From JAFTYO01 sp045613125 (GTDB lineage Bacteria > Pseudomonadota > Alphaproteobacteria > RF32 > CAG-239), in contig JAZLAM010000022.1 of NCBI GenBank assembly GCA_045613125.1, forward strand, positions 62,001 to 126,000: a stretch of 64,000 bases of DNA, written 5' to 3'. The notes under the pieces were generated by a model. It was not told the DNA's origin. It made no database searches and saw only the letters and a program-made list of their open reading frames with translations. Of this stretch, positions 16,988 to 24,465 are shown in pieces. Position 1 is the first letter of the stretch. Every line of letters begins with the position of its first letter. A program made the position numbers and the translations under genes.

Positions 16988-17073
16988 AAGAAACAATGGT
17001 GTTTCTTACCATGATTTGGGTCTTGTAGGGACAGTCGAGACAAATCATAATTTAACAACCTACTGTCGAGGAG
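16988..17073 (+). ncRNA. Intergenic candidate riboswitch: H-type pseudoknot abutting the SD
   Basis: A hairpin AAGAAAC/GTTTCTT (16988-17007) follows the stop codon. Then ATGATTTG (17011-17018) pairs perfectly with CAAATCAT (17041-17048). GACAGT in that loop (17030-17035) is complementary to ACTGTC at 17062-17067, which directly touches the GAGGAG ribosome binding site at 17068-17073. GTAGG (17025-17029, with G17025) could alternatively pair CCTAC. A loop-to-downstream helix next to the SD is the classic layout of a translational pseudoknot riboswitch. Confidence 0.6.
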
Positions 17074-17080
17074 AAAAAAT

Positions 17081-18274
17081 ATGAATAAAATTAATCAAAA
17101 CATTCGTTATGTTGGCACATCTGCTTTTGGCATCAGAATGCCAATTATTCTTGAAGGTGATGACATTAGCAACATCATATCAAACACATTAATTGAAGCA
17201 ACAAAAACATCGTATCAACCACTTATCATAAATAATGGTGATATTATCGGCATTACGGAATCTTTCTTAGCGCGCGCACAAGGAAACTATATCACTTTAG
17301 ATGATATAGCTAAAGATGTAGCAAAAAAATTTCCGGAAGGTGACGTTGCCGTTGCTTTTCCAATTCTTTCACGCAACAGATTTGCAAAAATTTTGGAAGG
17401 TATAGCAAGAGGTGTAAAAAGAAAAGTATATGTATGTCTTTCTTATCCTGCCGATGAAGTCGGAAATGCCATAATGGATGAAGATGATTTATTTAATTCG
17501 GACATTAATCCTTATACCGATATAATAACCAAACAAGATTTTCTCAATAAATTTGGGGTTTTTCACCACCCTATTACAGGGTCAGACCATATCAAAATGT
17601 ATGAAAATATATCTGATAACATTGAAGTTGTATTGTTAAACAATCCTAAGGACATCTTAAAATTTACAAAACAAATTATAGTTTCGAGTATTCATATACG
17701 TCATCGTCAAAAACAAATCTTAATCAAAGAAGGTGCAACGGCCTATACTTTAGATGAAATTTGCAACACTCCGTCACCGACAAGAGGTTGGAGCGAATAT
17801 GGGGTGTTGGGTTCTAACTATTCTGATAAAGACAGACTTAAACTATTTCCCAGAAACTCTATGGAATTTTGCCATAATTTACAGCAATTATTAAAAGAAA
17901 AAACCGGAAAGCATATTGAAGTTATGATATATGGTGACGGTGGTTTTAAGTGTCCTAAAACCAAAATTTGGGAATTTGCCGATCCGGTTGTATCTCCTGG
18001 ATATACTAAAGGATTAGAAGGTATGCCTAATGAAATTAAAATTAAAGCTGTGGCTGATAACAATAAAGATAATCCGGAAGAAGCAATAAAAAAAGCAATA
18101 AATGATAAAAATAAGGCAAATGGTTTTTATTCTATCGGAACAACTCCAAGACAGATAACTGATTTGTTAGGCTCTCTTTGCGATTTAACAACAGGATCCG
18201 GCGAAAAAGGAACACCTGTTGTTTACATCAAAGGCTATTTTGATAACTACTTAACCGAAGCTCCTAAAGACTAA
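17081..18274 (+). CDS. CofE-like (F420-0:glutamate ligase family) protein
   Basis: This 397-residue protein resembles the long bacterial branch of the coenzyme F420-0:L-glutamate ligase family. Features are MPIILEGDDISNII, the GDIIGITESFLARAQGNY core at 53-70, PILSRNRFAKILEGIARG, CLSYPADEVGN, WSEYGVLGSN, VMIYGDGGFK, EFADPVVSPGYTKGLEGMPNEIK and DLTTGSGEKGTPVVYIKGYFDN. CofE uses GTP to add glutamate to a carboxylate. No F420 gene is visible, so the substrate here is unknown. Its position between an NMN adenylyltransferase and a PnuC-type transporter suggests a nicotinamide-related or nucleotide substrate (inference). Translation is probably controlled by the pseudoknot just upstream. Confidence 0.75.
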   Translation: MNKINQNIRYVGTSAFGIRMPIILEGDDISNIISNTLIEATKTSYQPLIINNGDIIGITESFLARAQGNYITLDDIAKDVAKKFPEGDVAVAFPILSRNRFAKILEGIARGVKRKVYVCLSYPADEVGNAIMDEDDLFNSDINPYTDIITKQDFLNKFGVFHHPITGSDHIKMYENISDNIEVVLLNNPKDILKFTKQIIVSSIHIRHRQKQILIKEGATAYTLDEICNTPSPTRGWSEYGVLGSNYSDKDRLKLFPRNSMEFCHNLQQLLKEKTGKHIEVMIYGDGGFKCPKTKIWEFADPVVSPGYTKGLEGMPNEIKIKAVADNNKDNPEEAIKKAINDKNKANGFYSIGTTPRQITDLLGSLCDLTTGSGEKGTPVVYIKGYFDNYLTEAPKD

Positions 18275-18285
18275 GGAGACAGAAA

Positions 18286-18804
18286 ATGAGTTTAGATCTT
18301 AAAAAGAGATTTGCAAAAATCTCTTATACCATTCGTCACAAAAAGGCTTTTCTGAAAGTTGAAAAAAAGCTCAGAGGAAAAAACACTTGGAGGGGATATT
18401 TGCATGACATCGATAAACCTTTTTTATATCTGTCTTTATGGATAAAATTTGAAGACATTCAAAAAATTCATAGAAAACATTGTAAACATCATGTCAGAAA
18501 TAATCTTACAAAAACAAAAGATGATCTGATAGATACAATTATAGATTGGGAATGCGCTCACATTACAAAGCCTGATAAACCTCTTAATGCGTATGAAACT
18601 TTATTGAAATTTTACCCTGATAAAAAAGATGAGTTTTTACCGATTATAAGAGAACTTTTACCTGAGCAAATCAAAGAAGCTTGCCTTAAGGAAAAACGCC
18701 GAGTTATCACAGAATATTTACGTTTTCAGTCAAACTCTTTACAGTCTTCGTCACTTCCTAAGGCTTCTCTTATCAAAAGTTATACAACTAATATAGGGAG
18801 GTAA
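18286..18804 (+). CDS. HD-like conserved protein (paralogue of 42223-43062)
   Basis: This 172-residue protein has conserved His/Asp motifs suggestive of a metal-dependent HD-type fold: RHKKAFL, GYLHDIDKP (about 38-46), KIHRKHCKHH (about 60-69) and IDWECAHITKPDKPLNAYET (about 86-105). The paralogue at 42223-43062 has LHDWDKP and IDWECAAITKPDKPLNAFET. The pattern recalls DUF5662-type proteins of unknown function. It has an AAGGAGA ribosome binding site 11 bases after the CofE-like stop and is in the same operon. A hydrolase role is possible but unproven. Confidence 0.65.
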   Translation: MSLDLKKRFAKISYTIRHKKAFLKVEKKLRGKNTWRGYLHDIDKPFLYLSLWIKFEDIQKIHRKHCKHHVRNNLTKTKDDLIDTIIDWECAHITKPDKPLNAYETLLKFYPDKKDEFLPIIRELLPEQIKEACLKEKRRVITEYLRFQSNSLQSSSLPKASLIKSYTTNIGR

Positions 18805-18807
18805 ATT

Positions 18808-19365
18808 ATGATAATATCAGAAATAGGAGCAACAGTCTGCGGATTGTTGCAAGGAACTCTTGTGCTTTTTAATAAGCGAAGCAACTGGATTTTCTACATC
18901 GCACAAATCATCTTTTTTCTTATATTTTCATTTACTAACAAGCTTTATGGAGATGTTTTAGGTAACAGTATTTATCTTCTGTTAGGAATAAGCGGATGGA
19001 TTTTTTGGAAAGATGAAAACAAATTCCGTATAAGTATATGTTCATCAAAAGAAAGATTAGTTTATATCTCTGTCATAGTTGCTGGATCAGTAATTCTGTT
19101 TTTATTGCTTAACAGAACGCAAGATCCCTTACCTTTTATTGACTCCGTTACAACTGCTTCATCTTTTGTGGCAACATATTATATGGTGAAAAAAAAGTTA
19201 GACACATGGATAATTTGGTTTGTAAACGACATTTGCTATATTGCTCAATACAGTCTTTTGGAAAATCAAGCATACTATCTTATAGGCTTAAACTCTATTT
19301 GGACCTTTATGGCAATTGCTTCATTTTTTAATTGGCTTAAAATCATGAAAGGATACACAAAATGA
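18808..19365 (+). CDS. pnuC: PnuC-like nicotinamide riboside transporter
   Basis: This 185-residue integral membrane protein shows about seven hydrophobic helices in the PnuC pattern: LGNSIYLLLGISGWIFWK, the basic-rich loop, then SVTTASSFVATYYMVKKKLDTWIIWFVNDICYIAQY and YYLIGLNSIWTFMAI. PnuC proteins facilitate uptake of nicotinamide riboside; close relatives take thiamine (PnuT). The operon partner at 16457 (NMN adenylyltransferase) favours a nicotinamide substrate. The gene starts three bases after the previous stop (ribosome binding site GGGAGG) and overlaps the next gene by four bases (ATGA). Confidence 0.85.
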   Translation: MIISEIGATVCGLLQGTLVLFNKRSNWIFYIAQIIFFLIFSFTNKLYGDVLGNSIYLLLGISGWIFWKDENKFRISICSSKERLVYISVIVAGSVILFLLLNRTQDPLPFIDSVTTASSFVATYYMVKKKLDTWIIWFVNDICYIAQYSLLENQAYYLIGLNSIWTFMAIASFFNWLKIMKGYTK

Positions 19366-19874
19366 AAAAAATATATTTTGCCGGTAAGTTTAATAAAAAG
19401 AAAGCAAAAGACATTTCTTTGGAAGAAGCTTTAATCGATGATTTTCGCTCCAAACTTTTAGGTAGTCCAAAATTACTGACAACTTATCAGGATAATCTTA
19501 TTATAAATAATAAGTTTCAATATTTAGGACCGTTTTACTGTGAACAAGCTTCTAACGGAAACTTCACATCAACAGATTGTAATGAAGTGTTAAATGCCGA
19601 ATATGAGTTTGTTCAAAAAAGTGACATTTTTGTTGTAGTTTTCGGCGAAAGTTTTTCGGTAGGCTCTGTTGTGGAACTTGGTTGGGCTCTAAACTCGGAT
19701 AAAAAAATTATAATTTTATATCAAGAAGAAAATTCTTGTTACACCATAAAATCAGAATATTGGTTTGCAATTGCCGATGCCATCAAAAAAAGCCCCAATT
19801 TAACAATATGTAAATATAAAAATTATTCTGAAATATCACTCTTAATTCATCAAATTTTAGAAAAGGAAATTTAA
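19362..19874 (+). CDS. Nucleoside 2-deoxyribosyltransferase-like protein
   Basis: This 170-residue protein resembles the nucleoside 2-deoxyribosyltransferase fold: KIYFAGKF at the N-terminus, CNEVLNAEYEFVQKSDIFVVVFGESFSVGSVVELGWAL in the centre (Glu of the VELGWA segment as candidate nucleophile), then KKIIILYQE. Family members cleave or exchange N-glycosidic bonds of nucleosides. In this operon it could act on nicotinamide riboside, NMN or a derivative, which is inference. It overlaps pnuC by four bases and the next gene starts one base after its stop, so translation is coupled. Confidence 0.7.
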   Translation: MKKIYFAGKFNKKKAKDISLEEALIDDFRSKLLGSPKLLTTYQDNLIINNKFQYLGPFYCEQASNGNFTSTDCNEVLNAEYEFVQKSDIFVVVFGESFSVGSVVELGWALNSDKKIIILYQEENSCYTIKSEYWFAIADAIKKSPNLTICKYKNYSEISLLIHQILEKEI

Positions 19875-19875
19875 C

Positions 19876-20697
19876 ATGAAATACAAAGAATTTGAACTGA
19901 TTTTATCATCATTTAAATGTAATAAAAATTGTCCATATTGTACCGCTAAAATAACAAAGTGGCCACACGTTAATGATAAAATTGACAATCTTGAAGAAAA
20001 ACTTCAATATTTAAAAGAAAAAGATATAAGCTTCAGATATTTTATATTTTGCGGTAATGGTGAACCATCTTTGCATAGTTTTGAAACCATAAATAAAATT
20101 GTTCAAGCTACTCGAAATGTAAATATTTTTGATGAAAAACGTTTCCAATCATCAGGAAATATTTTTCTTGAACAAGAAAAATTTAATTTAATTAAAGATG
20201 ATTTTACCATTGAGATAACCAGAGTGGATTTTGACAGCCAAAAAGATATGAAAGTTTTAGGATATACCCAAGACTATATTAACTCTCCTTTATTTTCTCA
20301 AGCAAATGTACGTCTAAATTATGTCATGCTGAAAAATAAAAGTTTTGATGAATATTTAGTGGAAATAAAAAAATATATCGACACATATCCAAACATCAAA
20401 ACCGTAAGCTTAAAAACCTTAAATTTAAATACACTTAATGGAAAAATTGATAATCCTTATTCTCGGTGGATTCTTGAACATGCCCTAACCAAAGATGATG
20501 CAAAAAATGTTATAGATTTTATAAGCAATCATGCAAATGTGATTCATCAAGATGATAAATTTTTTGATAGAATTGAATGGAATTATAAGGGTGTACCAAT
20601 TACATTTTATATAAAAAAATTATCTTACGGCATATCTAACATAGTATATTATGGAGGCGAACTTGTAGACTATCATCTGAATAAATTAAAGATTTAG
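19876..20697 (+). CDS. Radical SAM protein
   Basis: This 273-residue protein has the radical SAM cluster motif CNKNCPYC (Cys15, Cys19, Cys22) for a 4Fe-4S cluster and a GGE-type segment FCGNGEPSLH near residue 58. No auxiliary Cys cluster is evident and the C-terminus is only moderately conserved in type. The reaction is unknown; relatives activate peptides, RNA or small molecules by hydrogen abstraction. It is the last gene of the operon, with an AAGGAAATTTAAC spacer, and is followed by a promoter for the EF-hand gene rather than a clear terminator. Confidence 0.85.
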   Translation: MKYKEFELILSSFKCNKNCPYCTAKITKWPHVNDKIDNLEEKLQYLKEKDISFRYFIFCGNGEPSLHSFETINKIVQATRNVNIFDEKRFQSSGNIFLEQEKFNLIKDDFTIEITRVDFDSQKDMKVLGYTQDYINSPLFSQANVRLNYVMLKNKSFDEYLVEIKKYIDTYPNIKTVSLKTLNLNTLNGKIDNPYSRWILEHALTKDDAKNVIDFISNHANVIHQDDKFFDRIEWNYKGVPITFYIKKLSYGISNIVYYGGELVDYHLNKLKI

Positions 20698-20726
20698 TTT
20701 GTAAGAGTTTCTCTTTATTAAAACAC

Positions 20727-20754
20727 TTGATTTTTAGAATTCATTCATTAAAAT
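20727..20754 (+). promoter_or_regulatory. Promoter of the EF-hand gene
   Basis: TTGATT at 20727-20732 and TAAAAT at 20749-20754 with a 16-base spacer, 28 bases upstream of the ATG. Confidence 0.55.
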
Positions 20755-20782
20755 AAGCGCTATAAACAGGAGAATAAAAATT

Positions 20783-21796
20783 ATGAAAAAAATCACATTT
20801 GTTTTGAGCATTATGATGTTAACATCAAACATCGGATACGCTCAGTCAACTTTAGACTTAACCGAAGCCGATTTTTTAGCTCAAATAAATCAATCTGATT
20901 TAAAAGAAAAGTTTGAACTGCTTGATATCAATAGTGATAAAGCTGTTTCCATTACCGAAATTCAAGAACTGATTAATGGTTTAGACCTTATGACGGAGTT
21001 TGAAGGAAACACAAAAGAAGAAACCGTAGAACAAATTATGCAAGTGTATCAAAATTCTGATACCAATCCAGATAATCTTCTTAAAGATGATGAGATAAAT
21101 TTGTTTGTAAACGATGTTAACATCATTTTTGCAAAGCAACAATTTAAAAAAATGGACCGTAACGGTGATGGCGTTTATGACTATAATGATGTTCCTCCTT
21201 TGGAAGAAAGCTTGGAAAAATTAAAAGAAGCGACAAAAAAATTACAAGAAGCATCTGATAATCTTAATGCTATAGATCAAGAAGTTTTTACTAATAATTT
21301 CGTCAAAGGGATTAGCGGATCTGTTGCAAAAGAAGACTTCTATCAAATGGATAAAAATCATGATGGATGCGTTACCGTAGATGAGTATGCAGATTACAGA
21401 GTTTTGGCCCAAGACCGAATTGATGAATTTGATGATACTGATACGAATATTGTGCTTACAAGAGATAATTTTGTAGGCTTGTACGCTCATGAAAAGAAAC
21501 AAAATCCAAATTGTTTAACTATAGAAGAATATATAAAAAATCAAAAGGCAATTTTTGATGATATAGATAACATGGATGATTTTGAAAATGAAGAAGAATT
21601 TGCCATAAAAATATATAAAGATATGGATACCAATCAAGATAATAAATTAACTCTTGAAGAGTATGTAAACTATAATATGATAACAAATGAAATGACAAAA
21701 GATGAGCATATCAATATGTTTAATTCTTATGAAGGGGCTTCAAAAGGTTGGCTAACTAAAGAAGAATTTATTGAATCTTTCATGATGGCTGATTAA
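20783..21796 (+). CDS. Secreted EF-hand calcium-binding protein
   Basis: This 337-residue protein has a signal peptide (cleavage after GYA, residue 20) and several EF-hand loops: DINSDKAVSITE (48-59), DTNPDNLLKDDE, DRNGDGVYDYND, DKNHDGCVTVDE and DTNQDNKLTLEE, plus one degenerate DDTDTNIVLTRD. A helical acidic stretch (LEKLKEATKKLQEASDNL) separates two groups. It is probably a periplasmic or exported calcium sensor or buffer. Ribosome binding site is AGGAG. The next gene starts 18 bases after the stop. Confidence 0.85.
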   Translation: MKKITFVLSIMMLTSNIGYAQSTLDLTEADFLAQINQSDLKEKFELLDINSDKAVSITEIQELINGLDLMTEFEGNTKEETVEQIMQVYQNSDTNPDNLLKDDEINLFVNDVNIIFAKQQFKKMDRNGDGVYDYNDVPPLEESLEKLKEATKKLQEASDNLNAIDQEVFTNNFVKGISGSVAKEDFYQMDKNHDGCVTVDEYADYRVLAQDRIDEFDDTDTNIVLTRDNFVGLYAHEKKQNPNCLTIEEYIKNQKAIFDDIDNMDDFENEEEFAIKIYKDMDTNQDNKLTLEEYVNYNMITNEMTKDEHINMFNSYEGASKGWLTKEEFIESFMMAD

Positions 21797-21814
21797 ATCT
21801 AAAAGGATATATAA

Positions 21815-22318
21815 ATGAAACTATATCATTATGCTCCTAAAGAAAATACAGTTAAAAAAGATGGGCTATTATCTATTTCAAAGGTTGATAGAAATTTGAG
21901 CCCATATGCTCATCGTGCCGGTTCGGAAAATAAAGAAGATATATTAAAATGGATGGATAGCACATTTTACGGACGTTCTAGGGCTATTTCTTGTTTAACC
22001 GAGCAGATAAAATGGAAAGGTAATGACCCTGTGTTAAAAAAAATCGTTGAGGTCACAGTGTTATTTTCATTTGAACTTAATGATTTAATAAAAGATGGGT
22101 TGGTTGAATCTATATGGTGTAAAAACGGTTCTGATGCAAATGGTCTAAATGAACACATTTATCAAGTTATGCCTAGAGAGATAGATTTATCACCTCTTAC
22201 TTGGGAAAAAGTAGATACCTCGAAAGGTTTGCTTTATGCCGTAGTAAAACATTATATGGTCGTCTTAAAAGAAGGTTATATTCCACCTAAATATATAACG
22301 AAAGAAAATAATATATAA
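21815..22318 (+). CDS. Hypothetical protein (167 aa)
   Basis: No family is recognised with confidence. The N-terminal MKLYHYAPKENTVKKDGLLS resembles the LYHYT...I..DGL opening of some ADP-ribosyltransferase-fold and toxin-like proteins, and RSRAISCLTEQI follows at about 50. No signal peptide or membrane segment is present. An AAGGATAT ribosome binding site precedes it and it probably shares the transcript of the EF-hand gene. A transferase role would be speculation. Confidence 0.5.
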   Translation: MKLYHYAPKENTVKKDGLLSISKVDRNLSPYAHRAGSENKEDILKWMDSTFYGRSRAISCLTEQIKWKGNDPVLKKIVEVTVLFSFELNDLIKDGLVESIWCKNGSDANGLNEHIYQVMPREIDLSPLTWEKVDTSKGLLYAVVKHYMVVLKEGYIPPKYITKENNI

Positions 22319-22346
22319 TGCCATATTGAGAGCATTTAAATAATCA

Positions 22347-22374
22347 TTGACAATTGCAAAATTGTAAATACAAT
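22347..22374 (+). promoter_or_regulatory. Promoter of the 22430 gene
   Basis: TTGACA at 22347-22352 and TACAAT at 22369-22374 with a 16-base spacer. Confidence 0.65.
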
Positions 22375-22429
22375 ATTTATAAATTTGATTATGCAGACAT
22401 TATTAATAAAAAAATAAAATAATTTTCAT

Positions 22430-22690
22430 ATGAAGAAACAATATGTAAGAGGTCATAAAGTGTCCTCATCGACTGAAAAAGTCGAAAACATTAATGTTTT
22501 TCCTGACGGATGTATCGAAGTGATAACCGACCAAGGCTCCGGTTTTATATTATCACCTCAAGTGTTAAAAGTTATTCCTCAAAAGGAAGATTTTATCACT
22601 TTTTATACCATTTTGGTAACTAAAGTAGTCGGGATTGAACTAAACGGCAATCTGCTTTATTGGTTGTCTGATGATGAAGTTTTTAGCTAA
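22430..22690 (+). CDS. Small hypothetical protein (86 aa)
   Basis: The frame lies between a good promoter and a strong terminator, which supports it as a gene, although no clear Shine-Dalgarno precedes the ATG. The product is predicted beta-rich (CIEVITDQGSGFILSPQVLKVIP) and soluble. No family is recognised. Confidence 0.55.
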   Translation: MKKQYVRGHKVSSSTEKVENINVFPDGCIEVITDQGSGFILSPQVLKVIPQKEDFITFYTILVTKVVGIELNGNLLYWLSDDEVFS

Positions 22691-22703
22691 GCTAATAAGT
22701 TTT

Positions 22704-22734
22704 CGCCTTCTGATAAAGACAGAAGGCGTTTTTT
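22704..22734 (+). terminator. Intrinsic terminator after the 86-aa gene
   Basis: Perfect 9-bp stem CGCCTTCTG / CAGAAGGCG with a seven-base loop and six T. Confidence 0.93.
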
Positions 22735-22753
22735 ATATGCTAAAACAGTTAAA

Positions 22754-23257
22754 TTACCAATTAGTATTATCTAAATATTTTAACATATCGCGTATCAAAC
22801 TCTTTTCATCTACTTTAGCAATTTTATGCAATAAAGGATCTATGATACAATACCCCGATGAACAATGTTGCATAATAAAACGCCCCATGGTATCAGTAAA
22901 TTTAATGTCAAGATAGCTTTGTAAAAATGGTCGATGCTCATAATATTTCTCAAGTTCAAATTCTTTCATCAGCATATTAATCAGATCATTCCGACGCTTA
23001 CTTACCGGACAATCAGCACCAAACCAAATCACTTTTTTATGTGAAGTCTCAAATAACTCTTTAAAATATCCTTTATTACTTGTTGCATATATCTCATCAG
23101 GAATAGTTATAATTTTTTTCGGCATAATATACATAAATGTCAACACGAGCACCAATACAAACACTACAATTTTAAAATTTGTTTTAAAATTTGAAAATTT
23201 TTGTTCTATCGGGGCTTGAGCCCTTCTTTTCTGATTGATTTCTTGTATTGTAGGCAT
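22754..23257 (-). CDS. Membrane-anchored protein with thioredoxin-like motif
   Basis: This 167-residue protein has a cytoplasmic N-terminus, one transmembrane helix (IVVFVLVLVLTFMYI, about 31-45) and a periplasmic domain with KVIWFGADCPVSKRRNDL, reminiscent of the WCxxC region of thioredoxin folds but with a single Cys. Two further Cys (QHCSSGYC) occur later. It could be a divergent thiol-disulfide or tethering protein; no closer identity is claimed. ATG 23257 is chosen over the overlapping TTG because AGGAG has better spacing. Confidence 0.55.
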   Translation of the reverse strand: MPTIQEINQKRRAQAPIEQKFSNFKTNFKIVVFVLVLVLTFMYIMPKKIITIPDEIYATSNKGYFKELFETSHKKVIWFGADCPVSKRRNDLINMLMKEFELEKYYEHRPFLQSYLDIKFTDTMGRFIMQHCSSGYCIIDPLLHKIAKVDEKSLIRDMLKYLDNTNW

Positions 23258-23459
23258 CAACTATCTCCTAGAATAATTTATTTAAATATACAAAATAGCA
23301 CTTTAAAATCAAGCATTTTTTACCCTATTTTAAACTGATAATCAGCATTTTTAATAATTACCTCCATCGAAAATATTTTATAGTCCCTATTTTTTTTGTA
23401 AACAAGAATCGCTAAAAGTCCTTTATTTACAATACATTCAACGATTTTAAACTGCTCGT

Positions 23460-23693
23460 TTTAAACGTACGTTTAAATCAAGCAGTTTTTTTGATGTTTT
23501 TTACATTTTTTTATTTCTTCTAACTGTTTGAAAAACAATAAAAGACAATTTTTAAATTTTACAATTTTCTCATTTTTGCACTGATTAATTTAAACGTACG
23601 TTTAAATTACACTACTGTTGTGTTTGAAAAGCTTGAAACATAAGCCAAAGCGCTTGGCAAATGTGTTGCTTTTTTAACACTTGTAACGTTACA
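23460..23693 (+). promoter_or_regulatory. Four-palindrome promoter cassette A upstream of DUF4402 gene
   Basis: Four palindromes are arranged in order: TTTAAACGTACGTTTAAA (23460-23477), a 24-bp perfect version of the same core (23586-23609), GCCAA-agcgc-TTGGC (23644-23658) and TGTAACGTTACA (23682-23693). The same array with the same spacing precedes the second DUF4402 gene at 60290. The stretch between 23258 and 23460 is AT-rich without a gene. Confidence 0.75.
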
Positions 23694-23710
23694 TATAAGG
23701 AGACTTAATT

Positions 23711-24316
23711 ATGAAAAAACATATTTTATTAACCACAACGGCAATGTTGTTATCTGCCATAACTCTAAAAGCAAATGCCGATTCAAACAGTGCTCATTTA
23801 AATATAGATGCTTTATTTGTAAAGCCAATGGAGTTGGTTACTGAAAACAACCTTAAATTTGGTATGATTTTAGCCGATGAAGGCGGAAAAACGGTGATTG
23901 TGACTCCTAACGGAGATTTAGGAGAAACATCTACCGCAACTATGATATCTAAAGCATCATATAAAAACAGCTACCAAGGATCTTTTAATGAAGCCCAAAT
24001 TAGACTAAAAGGATTTCTAAATGAAGATTATGATGGTGCTGATTTTTTCGAGCCTAATGAAGAAAATATGAATATGGTATATACAGCAACTTTTGACAAC
24101 AATGAAGTTGAGCTAAAAAGCAACACTGAATCTATAACGTGTGGAACAGTTACAGATTTTACTATCAAATATACAGCTGAAGATGATGATGCAATCTTAC
24201 ATGTAGGAGGAACCTTAACCACTGCAGATTTGAGAGGCCAAACTAGATCATTAATGTGCCACGGTTCAACCACAGTTACAATAGTTGTAAATGAGGAAAC
24301 TATGAAAAGTTTATAA
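23711..24316 (+). CDS. Secreted DUF4402-type protein A
   Basis: This 201-residue protein has a signal peptide (cleavage after ANA near residue 23) and an all-beta domain resembling DUF4402: LFVKPMELVTENNLKFGMILADEGGKTVIVTPNGD, then ITCGTVTDFTIKYTA and LHVGGTLTTADLRGQT. Such proteins are exported and some are surface or pilus-like subunits; the function is not established. A paralogue of similar design is at 60290-60820 behind the same promoter cassette. Two Cys residues may form a disulfide. Ribosome binding site is AAGGAGA, and a terminator follows. Confidence 0.7.
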   Translation: MKKHILLTTTAMLLSAITLKANADSNSAHLNIDALFVKPMELVTENNLKFGMILADEGGKTVIVTPNGDLGETSTATMISKASYKNSYQGSFNEAQIRLKGFLNEDYDGADFFEPNEENMNMVYTATFDNNEVELKSNTESITCGTVTDFTIKYTAEDDDAILHVGGTLTTADLRGQTRSLMCHGSTTVTIVVNEETMKSL

Positions 24317-24381
24317 TATGTAAACTGATATAACAACCAGATAGATCCCAATTTTAATGGGAAACTATTACAAAAAGAAAC

Positions 24382-24408
24382 CCCCACGTAAAACGTGGGG
24401 ATTTTTAA
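24382..24408. terminator. Terminator between DUF4402 gene and adk
   Basis: Stem CCCCACGT / ACGTGGGG with an AAA loop (24382-24400), followed by ATTTTT and preceded by A-rich sequence, so it may work in both directions. Confidence 0.9.
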
Positions 24409-24465
24409 TACGACTATATTTTAGCGGACATGAAAATATATCAAGCTAAAATATGTGTTCTTTGC

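Noticed and set aside
16988..17073. Naming the pseudoknot an NAD+-II riboswitch
   Set aside because: Only the general architecture matches; I cannot verify the consensus nucleotides.
17081..18274. F420 biosynthesis function for the CofE-like protein
   Set aside because: No other F420 gene is seen in the window, and the long bacterial branch is found in organisms not known to make F420.
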